Source: Allodiplogaster sudhausi (Eukaryota > Nematoda > Chromadorea > Rhabditida > Diplogasteridae). Taken from it: 64,000 nt of DNA. The translations under genes and the position numbers were made by a program. This document shows, in pieces, positions 34,651 to 46,600 of this stretch (within the stretch, counting starts at the first letter, position 1; each line of letters starts with the position of its first letter). Location of the stretch: the NCBI GenBank assembly GCA_945643635.1, contig CALZFC010000010.1, forward strand, positions 2,679,501-2,743,500. The letters run 5' to 3'. The notes under the pieces are model-generated. The model did no database searches. It was not told where the DNA came from and saw only the letters and a list, made by a program, of their open reading frames with translations.

Positions 34651-35344
34651 CATTTCTCGTTCTCTTAGATATTTCTCAAACGCCTCCCTATCCCCGTCGA
34701 CGACCACCACTACTTGGACCCATGCAATTTCCCGGCGCCTGAGGACTTTTTTCTCTATTCTTCCTGTGGAAATATGCCCCCCCCCCAGCTCCTCCTCTTG
34801 AGGGTCCATTTAAGAAACTTCAAAGAAAAATTTATAATTTTTAATGCATGCATATGGCACTAGTGTGTATCCACAGTAATCGCATAAAGAGGATATGTTG
34901 GGAAGCCATCCTTTTCCTTCCACTCACTCACACTCTGAAAATGTTAACACTCATTGAAAGACCCGCTGCCCTATTTGGTTCGCTCCGAGTGCAATAAATA
35001 ATTTATTACGAATGAAACAGTTTCATTACACACAGAGATTTAAGAAATGATTTCCTAATATACATACCTATTAAGGTACAAATCTTTTCGTAGAAGAAAA
35101 CCGCGGTTTGTTATCATTCTACTTCTTTTACAAAAGATGTAAGAAACAAAATATAATTTGTTCCGGCGACGCCTCCGCCTCCTGTTTCTTCTCTTTCAGG
35201 CTGCACTTTGGTGGCTCTGCCGTGTTATTCGTCCTTACCGCATATTCTTTCGCAGGGTCGACACTGCGAAATTTTGAAGCAATATTTTAATTTTAATTTT
35301 TTTTCTAAACTCGCATTTAAAAAATTCACAGCATATTTTAGTTA

Positions 35345-35905
35345 GTTTTCGATTGATGCTGTATTACTTAACATCCATTCGCCTTTACGATTACTTTGTC
35401 GTTCTCTTGAATTCCTCAGCGCGTCGTCCCACCGCAGCTTGAAGAAGTTCTTGACGCCGATCGACTCCTTCCTCGTCGCAACTTTCAGGAAGTCGTCGAT
35501 CTTGCAGGAATATGAAGAGAGCGGATGCGGGAAGCTGAAAGTAAGAGAAAATCAATAATTTAACCGAGTGCAAAGAATCAATCAAAAATCGACAAGAATT
35601 TCCCATAATTTATTGATCTTTTCATCATAATCACTTCCGATTTTCAATTAATTGAGGGAGTTGGCGCTTGTCAATATAATTTCAGATTAATTTGTTCGCC
35701 ACTTTTCAGTCTCTAGATAACAAAAATGTCGCAACAAATTCCCTGTATTAATCGATGAACCATCTCTAGTAATCAATTCATAAATGAAGAGACTGCCGCT
35801 CCCTGACACTTGCTTCTTGGCTGGCTCAGACATGATTGTGTGGACTGCCCCGCTCGATTGCGAACACCATCGTTCTCCTGGAAGGTCTTCTTGAGAAGCA
35901 ATCAT
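35345..35905 (-). CDS. Possible exons of an unrecognised gene
   Basis: An ATG at 35905 opens a 72-codon frame (MIASQEDLPGERW to GSGSLFIYELITRDG). A second ATG inside it begins MSEPAKKQVSGSG. A TTTCAG acceptor at 35536 starts a second open stretch on the minus strand whose reading FPHPLSSYSCKIDDF and ESIGVKNFFKLRWDDAL looks coding and runs to TAA near 35343. A donor linking the two was not established. No family is recognised. It could be a small gene or the remains of one. Confidence 0.25.
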
Positions 35906-36502
35906 TTATATTAATTTAATTTTTATGGCATTGATTTCCAATATTTTCCATATTTTTACCCATGGAAGTATTCCAGACCATGAGCATCGGTCAATATTAC
36001 TCTCACGCTACGAGAAAATGCCTACGCCTCCGAAGACAAACACTAAAGTATGCTCAAATTGTCAAATCGATTGGCATTCAATAAAAAAAATTTTCTATAC
36101 TCATTTTGCAAATTAAACATGCATTTTAATATAAAGAATTTGTTCTAGTTTAATGTTTAAAAAAAGAAACAGAGGATGACCTCGAATGGTAACTTCCTAC
36201 TTCCTCTTCAACTCCTTTTCTTCGACCTCGTCCTTCATCGTTGCTCCGATTTACTTGTCATCATTGCCATTTCATTCCCTATTTGCCCCCCCCCCCCGAA
36301 AATATGCCAGAACTAATTATGTTGTAATTATTCAGTTCCTCAAGAGCGCATACCCAATAAGTCGGTATATAAAAGATGAACAAAATTGGTTGTTTGTTTA
36401 TATTAATGAAAATTACCTTAGAGAACTCGAGTCTCGTTTCGGGAAGAAATGGCGTTTTGTAGTGTTTGATAGGTAATTCCAGTATTGATGTATTCCTCTT
36501 TC

Positions 36503-37098
36503 TCCCAGTTCCCCGTAATATGCGGGAATCGTAGTGCTCTGTTTACGAGAGCAGCCAAGAAACTGGAATTGGAATCTCTTAACATTACTCTTTATAATTT
36601 TTATTCCGTAGGTGCTAATCATGAATTAGAGGTAAAGATTTTGAGGGAAAAATAAAAATAAATAAAATATGACTATAGATTGTTAAAATACTGAAAGGGA
36701 CACGGAAAACTGCTAGAAATATACAAACATTGAAAAGTTTATTTCCAATGAATGCACAGATAGGAATTCATCGCATGTAAAGCGATGAATGTCGGCGATC
36801 ACTCCGAAAGCACTGATAAACTAAGGTGAATAATGATGCTCGTCCTTGGAAATGAATCATTTCTCTTTCTGTTAGATATTTCACAAATGGAGGAATTCCA
36901 TAATGTATCAGTTTCTCTGTATGTCTCCTCAACTCGTTGCGAGATTGCCTTGGCGTCTTTGGGTTGCAGAAAATTGTGTCGTTTCTTGGCGCGTTTCATT
37001 GTCTAACTCATATTATTAGAAAGCTCCCTATTACAGGTTCTTGGCTGCTCTCGTAAACAGAGCACGACGATTCCCTCATATAACGGGAACACCAGAGA
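36503..37098. mobile_element. Inverted-repeat element, copy 3
   Basis: The left arm at about 36503-36580 (TATGCGGGAATCGTAGTGCT, GTTTACGAGAGCAGCCAAGA) and the right arm at about 37021-37098 (CAGGTTCTTGGCTGCTCTCG, TAAACAGAGCACGACGATTC) are approximate reverse complements. The inner part at 36720-36845 is shared with the other copies. About 0.6 kb, non-coding. Confidence 0.65.
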
Positions 37099-37119
37099 AA
37101 GAAGAATATGTACATTAAA

Positions 37120-38820
37120 CATCAGTGCTGGGTCGACTAGCCAAACGCGACAAAACTCCCGCAAAGCATTATCGTCTTCATAGAGACTTCAACTCTTCTC
37201 AGACCGGTTACAAGGCTCGTTTATTCTTTACGATTATTTGAATTTTTGGTCTTTTATGAAATAATCATATTGTACAAACGTATGAGCGGTATATACATAA
37301 ATGACCTAAAATTCAAATTCTCGAAACGTTGCCCTGAGTCAGACGAGGCGAACAAAAACAAACATATTTTCCTCTTTCTACGTCTTCTGCTCTTTGGCAA
37401 GGTTTTCTCATACTATTTTTCACCTTTTCGCCTCGTTCCTTTGCTTGAGTTTATAACATACAATATACATTCATGCATTCGGAGAGTAACATCACACTAC
37501 AAGCTACACATACATACATACGTTCCCTTTACAAAAGACAATCTTTGGCGAAAAAAGAAACATTATTCTCTTATGAGGTAAAAAATGAGAACAATGCATT
37601 CATTAAAAATATATTTTCTACTATAAATTTTAATAATATCGTTATCACATTTGAAAAGCAAGCAATCGATTAAGAAATAAATTGAATTTGCTTTTAGCAT
37701 TCTGGTGCTCTCAACAAATGGATTGCGGAGTGAGTTTCTTTTAAAATGTGTAAAGTTTAAAGGTCAAATTAGTTTAAATTTGTTAATTAGTTACGACACC
37801 TTATTTGTAAGGCGCGAGCAGAGCCTAGTACAATTCTGCCCTGAGTATTTTTTCAATTCACGATAAGTGGAGATTTTGGCTTTCAAAATATGTATTAGGA
37901 CCGCATTTTAGGACTCAAATCAATCAATTTTCGCTGAATCATAAAACAAAATTTTTTGAAAATCAAAAATAAATCTCGTCAAGCAGTATAAGATGTGTAT
38001 GCAATTTCCTTGTCCTGAATTGGAAAAAAGTCTTCAGGGCAGCCGTGCTCGAAGGATACTATAGATAGGCTGCTTTAATCAAAACAATTAAATGTAAACC
38101 GAAAAATGGAAAACTCCCTCGAACCCCTGCCCCCAATCCAGTGAAATGACTCGGCCGACTACCATCCAAGAAAGAACGAGTACAATCTGTTGGGAACAGG
38201 CAGAGTCAGCAAACGAATGGGAGGAGTTGGTAAGCGGAGTAGGAACGAATGCCGGGAAAAGCGAGTCGAAAACTATGCATTAATCAAAGAGTATGCGATG
38301 AATCAACATTAGGATTCTCATTCAATATAAATTTTGAAAATTTTGAAAATTAAATATGGACTACCAACGTCTGGGATGTGAAAGTTATTCACTACCGCTG
38401 AAAGGATAAATATGAAATGCATTGATCTTTGACAATAGTTTTCTTAATCCATGGCCATTTAAATGAGCCATTTGTGTAGGCAGCTCCAATTATATTTATT
38501 TTTCATGATCTTTAACACTTCTTCCGGGATTCTGGATTGCTGTTCCCCTCGTCGTGTTTACAATGGCTGTGATAGCCGTTCTGGTCTATAGAATCGTCAA
38601 ATCGATGCGAACGTGACCGTACTTGTAGACAAGGAAATCTTGGCCACGATTCTGTCATTCTTGTCATTTTTTCATCAATTTAATACTCGCGTAATTGTTT
38701 TTTTACTGCCACCACATGTAAATGCTGAAATCGCGATTAGACTAAAATGATACCATCTCGATGTTCTGCAATGCAACTAAAACGAAACTACAATAAGAAA
38801 CAACCGAAGATTTCAGAAAT
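37120..38820. other. Intergenic stretch, no supported gene
   Basis: AT-rich, with short unconvincing open frames on both strands. 37099-37200 still resembles the right flank of copy 1 at 33451-33530. I see nothing else to annotate. Confidence 0.5.
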
Positions 38821-38822
38821 AC

Positions 38823-40330
38823 GTAAATGATCCGCTGGAATCAAGTGAAAGTTGCTGCGTTCTGTTAAGAAATTATAAGCGATTTAGTATTGAAGCACAT
38901 AAGACGCGATTTGCGAGAGAATCGTTAGGAAGCCAAAGAACCGGGGAATCGCCATTTTGGCGAGCTGTGAGAGGTTTAAAATTCGAGATTCCGATGAAAC
39001 TTGCAGAGATGGTCGCACATTCGCGTCCGCTGTTTCGCACACAATAAAGCAATATTCGTGAAAATGTTGTCATAAATAGACAAGATATTGCTTTACAAAG
39101 CTACTAAAGTAGAATTTGAAAATATTCACTTTTATGGCCCCAGCAGCCTCTAGACTTTGGAGAGGCGCCATTCTCTTATATGGTAAAATGTAACGGGTTT
39201 TCTATCTTAAATTGTAGAACTATAGTATGCCAGATATCGACGACGTCTTTTATGTTTCCCAGTCATAAAACTGTTGAAGTACGCGCGGTTCAGCGTTTCT
39301 TTGACCTCTGCACCGGGCAAGGTAAGAAGAAAAAGCATTGTCTAACCTTAGTAAGGATGATTTAGTGTAGTGCGAACAGGTTGGAGTCGCGATACAAAGG
39401 TCCGAGGTTCGATGCCCCGGGCGAGCGGATTGTTTTGCCCGGCAATTAACAAATTTGTTTTGCATTTAAATTTTATTTAAACGTTACATGGAAACCTACA
39501 TAAATTCCCTAGACTACCTTCATGCGGTATATCGCTTGTGTTTCGCTTTCGGCGTTGGTAACGCCTAAACAAAGTGCATGCCGATGCACAGGCACTGAAT
39601 CGTGCGTATTTCAACTGTTTTCTGACTGGGAAACATAAAAGACCTCGTCGATATCTGGCATACTATAGTTCATTGGGAAGGTAATTTTTTGCTCTACAAT
39701 TTAAGATAGAAAACAAGTGACATTTTTCCATATAAGAGAACGGCGCCTCTAAAAAGTCTAGAGGCCGCTGAGACCATAAAAGTGAATATTTTCAAATTCT
39801 ACTCTAGTAGCATTGTAAAGCAATATCTTGTCTATTTATGACAAAAGTTTCACGAATATTGCTTTATTGTGTGCGAAGCAGCGAACGCGAATGTGCTACC
39901 ATCTCTCGGGCTCTCGAATTTTAAACCTCGTACAGCTCGCCAAAATGGCGATTTCAGACTCCCGGACCCATTCCAATAGTTTCGCCGTGTTAAAAAGTAC
40001 CTATAAAGAGCTTTTGAGCAAAATCTAATTTTGCCGGGTCCCCGGCCATTTTGATACTCTCGCAAATCGCGTCATAAAGTGGATATAATCCGAGCGCATA
40101 TCTTACCATCGACGGAAAAAGAAGGCTTGCGAGAAGAAAAGCGTACTGCATTTTCCATGGAATGAGAATCGCCACAAGCTTCTCACTGAAGTGCAATTCC
40201 CGACGACTGGCCCATCTGTAAATGACTTCGCCTTTCCTTCGGCATTATCATCCTTGTCTTGAAGTTTCGTTGCGTAGCAGCTAAGTGCTTTTGACCACAA
40301 TGCTCCTTCAAGCTTTTCTGTATCACTAAT
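38823..40330 (-). pseudogene. Decayed copy of the 5' end of gene A, split by a transposon
   Basis: 40151-40107 repeats the 45-base signal-peptide exon (MQYAFLLASLLFPSM) with the same GTAAGATA donor. 40073-40106 and 38835-38903 together match intron 1 and the start of exon 2 of gene A (10338-10443), for example GAAAGTTGCTGCG, AGAAATTATAAGCGATTT and CATAAG. 40160-40330 matches the gene A upstream region. Most of exon 2 and everything downstream is missing. The break is the 1,169-bp element at 38904-40072. Confidence 0.85.
38904..40072. mobile_element. Foldback DNA transposon with long terminal inverted repeats, non-autonomous
   Basis: The element begins ACGCGATTTGCGAGAG and ends CTCTCGCAAATCGCGT. 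Inverted similarity extends through roughly 370-450 bases on each side (left to about 39272, right from about 39623), with an indel of about 70 bases between the arms. The insertion is flanked by CATAAG (38898-38903) and CATAAA (40073-40078). The unoccupied paralogous site in gene A (10410-10415) has one CATAAG, so a 6-bp target duplication is likely. There is no transposase ORF. The centre contains a tRNA B-box-like stretch near 39405-39420. Confidence 0.85.
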
Positions 40331-40632
40331 GTCTTCTGTAACGAAGAAGTACCATCGAAGGTTTCAAAAACCATTGGAAGCTGCGGGATTCCATGCCGCG
40401 CCTTCCTACTCGTGAGTCCGACGCTCTCAACTGATGTCAGGAATGTTCGCAAGCACTTTCTTCTCGTTGGACTCTAAACCCGGCTGAGCACCGACCATAG
40501 ACCGTAGAGGACTCCTCCAAAAAATATCACGGTCCCGATGTAACGTGAGGTACCATAGAAAGGCGCATAGATCATTGGAAGCGTCGGGATTCGAGCCCGC
40601 ACAGTGCTTGGCGTCCGAAGTTGGTGAGAACT
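40331..40632. other. Short repeated flank before the satellite
   Basis: Two related pieces, 40345-40400 and 40550-40600, share GTACCAT.GAA.G, CATTGGAAGC and GGGATTC. The minus strand of the second contains CTCGAATCCC, similar to a tRNA B box, but no cloverleaf is apparent. No gene is supported. Confidence 0.4.
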
Positions 40633-43600
40633 GCGGCGTTTACTCCAAGTCTTCCATATATATGCGGCGTTTACTCCAAGTCTTCCATATATATGCGGCG
40701 TTTACTCCAATTCTTCCATATATATGAGGCGTTTACTCCAATTCTTCCATATATATGCGGCGTTTACTCCAAGTCTTCCATATATATGCGGCGTTTACTC
40801 CAATTCTTCCATATATATGCGGCGTTTACTCCAATTCTTCCATATATATGCGGCGTTTACTCCAAGTCTTCCATATATATGCGGCGTTTACTCCAAGTCT
40901 TCCATATATATGCGGCGTTTACTTCAAGTCTTCCATATATATGCGGCGTTTACTCCAAGTCTTCCACATATATGCGGCGTTTACTCCAAGTCTTCCATAT
41001 ATATGCGGCGTTTACTCCAAGTCTTCCATATATATGCGGCGTTTACTCCAAGTCTTCCATATATATGCGGCGTTTACTCCAAGTCTTCCATATATATGCG
41101 GCGTTTACTCCAAGTCTTCCATATATATGCGGCGTTTACTCCAATTCTTCCATATATATGCGGCGTTTACTCCAATTCTTCCATATATAAGCGGCGTTTA
41201 CTCCAAGTCTTCCATATATATGCGGCGTTTACTCCAAGTCTTCCATATATATGCGGCGTTTACTCCAAGTCTTCCATATATATGCGGCGTTTACTCCAAG
41301 TCTTCCATATATATGCGGCGTTTACTCCAATTCTTCCATATATATGCGGCGTTTACTCCAATTCTTCCATATATATGAGGCGTTTACTCCAATTCTTCCA
41401 TATATATGCGGCGTTTACTCCAAGTCTTCCATATATATGCGGCGTTTACTCCAATTCTTCCATATATATGCGGCGTTTACTCCAATTCTTCCATATATAT
41501 GCGGCGTTTACTCCAAGTCTTCCATATATATGCGGCGTTTACTCCAAGTGTTCCATATATATGCGGCGTTTACTCCAAGTCTTCCATATATATGCGGCGT
41601 TTACTCCAAGTCTTCCATATATATGCGGCGTTTACTCCAATTCTTCCATATATATGCGGCGTTTACTCCAATTCTTCCATATATATGCGGCGTTTACTCC
41701 AATTCTTCCATATATATGCAGCGTTTACTCCAATTCTTCCATATATATGCGGCGTTTACTCCAAGTCTTCCATATATATGCGGCGTTTACTCCAAGTCTT
41801 CCATATATAAGCGGCGTTTACTCCAAGTCTTCCATATATATGCGGCGTTTACTCCAATTCTTCCATATATATGAGGCGTTTACTCCAATTCTTCCATATA
41901 TATGCGGCGTTTACTCCAAGTCTTCCATATATATGCGGCGTTTACTCCAATTCTTCCATATATATGCGGCGTTTACTCCAATTCTTCCATATATATGCAG
42001 CGTTTACTCCAATTCTTCCATATATATGCGGCGTTTACTCCAAGTCTTCCATATATATGCGGCGTTTACTCCAAGTCTTCCATATATATGCGGCGTTTAC
42101 TCCAAGTCTTCCATATATATGCGGCGTTTACTCCAAGTCTTCCATATATATGCGGCGTTTACTCCAATTCTTCCATATATATGCGGCGTTTACTCCAATT
42201 CTTCCATATATATGCGGCGTTTACTCCAAGTCTTCCATATATATGCGGCGTTTACTCCAAGTGTTCCATATATATGCGGCGTTTACTCCAAGTCTTCCAT
42301 ATATATGCGGCGTTTACTCCAAGTCTTCCATATATATGCGGCGTTTACTCCAATTCTTCCATATATATGCGGCGTTTACTCCAATTCTTCCATATATATG
42401 CGGCGTTTACTCCAATTCTTCCATATATATGCAGCGTTTACTCCAATTCTTCCATATATATGCGGCGTTTACTCCAATTCTTCCATATATATGCAGCGTT
42501 TACTCCAATTCTTCCATATATATGCGGCGTTTACTCCAAGTCTTCCATATATATGCGGCGTTTACTCCAATTCTTCCATATATATGCGGCGTTTACTCCA
42601 ATTCTTCCATATATATGCAGCGTTTACGCCAAGTCTTCCATATATATGCGGCGTTTACTCCAAGTCTTCCATATATATGCGGCGTTTACTCCAATTCTTC
42701 CATATATATGCGGCGTTTACTCCAAGTCTTTTATATATATGCGGCGTTTACTCCAAGTCTTCCATATATATGCGGCGTTTACTCCAAATCTTCCATATAT
42801 ATGCGGCGTTTACTCCAAATCTTCCATATATATGCGGCGTTTACTCCAATTCTTCCATATATATGCGGCGTTTACGCCAAGTCTTCCATATATATGCGGC
42901 GTTTACTCCAAGTCTTCCATATATATGCGGCGTTTACTCCAATTCTTCCATATATATGCGGCGTTTACTCCAATTCTTCCATATATATGCGGCGTTTACT
43001 CCAATTCTTCCATATATATGCAGCGTTTACTCCAATTCTTCCATATATATGCGGCGTTTACTCCAAGTCTTCCATATATATGCGGCGTTTACTCCAAGTC
43101 TTCCATATATAAGCGGCGTTTACTCCAAGTCTTCCATATATATGCGGCGTTTACTCCAATTCTTCCATATATATGAGGCGTTTACTCCAATTCTTCCATA
43201 TATATGCGGCGTTTACTCCAAGTCTTCCATATATATGCGGCGTTTACTCCAATTCTTCCATATATATGCGGCGTTTACTCCAATTCTTCCATATATATGC
43301 AGCGTTTACTCCAATTCTTCCATATATATGCGGCGTTTACTCCAAGTCTTCCATATATATGCGGCGTTTACTCCAAGTCTTCCATATATATGCGGCGTTT
43401 ACTCCAAGTCTTCCATATATATGCGGCGTTTACTCCAAGTCTTCCATATATATGCGGCGTTTACTCCAATTCTTCCATATATATGCGGCGTTTACTCCAA
43501 TTCTTCCATATATATGCGGCGTTTACTCCAAGTCTTCCATATATATGCGGCGTTTACCCCAAGTGTTCCATATATATGCGGCGTTTACTCCAAGTCTTCT

Positions 43601-46600
43601 ATATATATGCGGCGTTTACTCCAAGTCTTCCATATATATGCGGCGTTTACTCCAATTCTTCCATATATATGCGGCGTTTACTCCAATTCTTCCATATATA
43701 TGCGGCGTTTACTCCAATTCTTCCATATATATGCAGCGTTTACTCCAATTCTTCCATATATATGCGGCGTTTACTCCAATTCTTCCATATATATGCAGCG
43801 TTTACTCCAATTCTTCCATATATATGCGGCGTTTACTCCAAGTCTTCCATATATATGCGGCGTTTACTCCAAGTCTTCCATATATATGCGGCGTTTACAC
43901 CAAGTCTTTTATATATATGCGGCGTTTACTCCAAGTCTTCCATATATATGCGGCGTTTACTCCAAATCTTCCATATATATGCGGCGTTTACTCCAAATCT
44001 TCCATATATATGCGGCGTTTACTCCAATTCTTCCATATATATGCGGCGTTTACGCCAAGTCTTCCATATATATGCGGCGTTTACTCCAAGTCTTCCATAT
44101 ATATGCGGCGTTTACTCCAATTCTTCCATATATATGCGGCGTTTACTCCAAGTCTTCCATATATATGCGGCGTTTACTCCAATTCTTCCATATATATGAG
44201 GCGTTTACTCCAATTCTTCCATATATATGCGGCGTTTACTCCAAGTCTTCCATATATATGCGGCGTTTACTCCAATTCTTCCATATATATGCGGCGTTTA
44301 CTCCAATTCTTCCATATATATGCGGCGTTTACTCCAAGTCTTCCATATATATGCGGCGTTTACTCCAAGTGTTCCATATATATGCGGCGTTTACTCCAAG
44401 TCTTCCATATATATGCGGCGTTTACTCCAAGTCTTCCATATATATGCGGCGTTTACTCCAATTCTTCCATATATATGCGGCGTTTACTCCAATTCTTCCA
44501 TATATATGCGGCGTTTACTCCAATTCTTCCATATATATGCAGCGTTTACTCCAATTCTTCCATATATATGCGGCGTTTACTCCAAGTCTTCCATATATAT
44601 GCGGCGTTTACTCCAAGTCTTCCATATATATGCGGCGTTTACTCCAAGTCTTTTATATATATGCGGCGTTTACTCCAAGTCTTCCATATATATGCGGCGT
44701 TTACTCCAAATCTTCCATATATATGCGGCGTTTACTCCAAATCTTCCATATATATGCGGCGTTTACTCCAATTCTTCCATATATATGCGGCGTTTACTCC
44801 AAGTCTTCCATATATATGCGGCGTTTACTCCAAGTCTTCCATATATATGCGGCGTTTACTCCAAGTCTTCCATATATATGCGGCGTTTACTCCAATTCTT
44901 CCATATATATGCGGCGTTTACTCCAATTCTTCCATATATATGCGGCGTTTACTCCAAGTCTTCCATATATATGCGGCGTTTACTCCAAGTCTTCCATATA
45001 TATGCGGCGTTTACTCCAATTCTTCCATATATATGCGGCGTTTACTCCAATTCTTCCATATATATGCGGCGTTTACTCCAAGTGTTCCATATATATGCGG
45101 CGTTTACTCCAAGTCTTCCATATATATGCGGCGTTTACTCCAAGTCTTCCATATATATGCGGCGTTTACTCCAATTCTTCCATATATATGCGGCGTTTAC
45201 TCCAATTCTTCCATATATATGCGGCGTTTACTCCAATTCTTCCATATATATGCAGCGTTTACTCCAATTCTTCCATATATATGCGGCGTTTACTCCAAGT
45301 CTTCCATATATATGCGGCGTTTACTCCAAGTCTTCCATATATATGCGGCGTTTACTCCAAATCTTCCATATATATGCGGCGTTTACTCCAATTCTTCCAT
45401 ATATATGCGGCGTTTACTCCAAGTGTTCCATATATATGCGGCGTTTACTCCAAGTCTTCCATATATATGCGGCGTTTACTCCAAGTCTTCCATATATATG
45501 CGGCGTTTACTCCAATTCTTCCATATATATGCGGCGTTTACTCCAATTCTTCCATATATATGCGGCGTTTACTCCAATTCTTCCATATATATGCAGCGTT
45601 TACTCCAATTCTTCCATATATATGCGGCGTTTACTCCAAGTCTTCCATATATATGCGGCGTTTACTCCAAATCTTCCATATATATGCGGCGTTTACTCCA
45701 AATCTTCCATATATATGCGGCGTTTACTCCAATTCTTCCATATATATGCGGCGTTTACTCCAAGTCTTCCATATATATGCGGCGTTTACTCCAAGTCTTC
45801 CATATATATGCGGCGTTTACTCCAATTCTTCCATATATATGCGGCGTTTACTCCAATTCTTCCATATATATGCGGCGTTTACTCCAATTCTTCCATATAT
45901 ATGCGGCGTTTACTCCAAGTCTTCCATATATATGCGGCGTTTACTCCAAGTCTTCCATATATATGCGGCGTTTACTCAAAGTCTTCCATATATATGCGGC
46001 GTTTACTCCAAGTCCTCCATATATATGCGGCGTTTACTCCAAGTCTTCCATATATATGCGGCGTTTACTCCAAGTCTTATATATATATGCGGCGTTTACT
46101 AAAAGTCTTCCATATATATGCGGCGTTTACTAGAATTCTTCAATATATTTGCGGCGTTTACTCCAAGTCTTATATATATATGCGGCGTTTACTAAAAGTC
46201 TTCCATATATATGCGGCGTTTACTCCAATTCTTCCATATATATGCGGCGTTTACTCCAATTCTTCCATATATATGCGGCGTATACTCCAAGTCTTCCATA
46301 TATAAGCGGCGTTAACTCCAATTCTTCAATATATATATGCGGCGTTTACTCCAAGTCTTCCATATATATGCGGCGTTTACTAAAAGTCTTCCATATATAT
46401 GCGGCGTTTACTCCAAGTCTTCCATATATATGCGGCGTTTACTCCAAGTCTTCCATATATATGCGGCGTTTACACCAATTCTTCCATATATATGCGGCGT
46501 TTACTCCAAGTCTTCCATATATATGCGGCGTTTACTCCAAGTCTTCCATATATATGCGGCGTTTACTCCAAGTCTTCCATATATATGCGGCGTTTACTCC

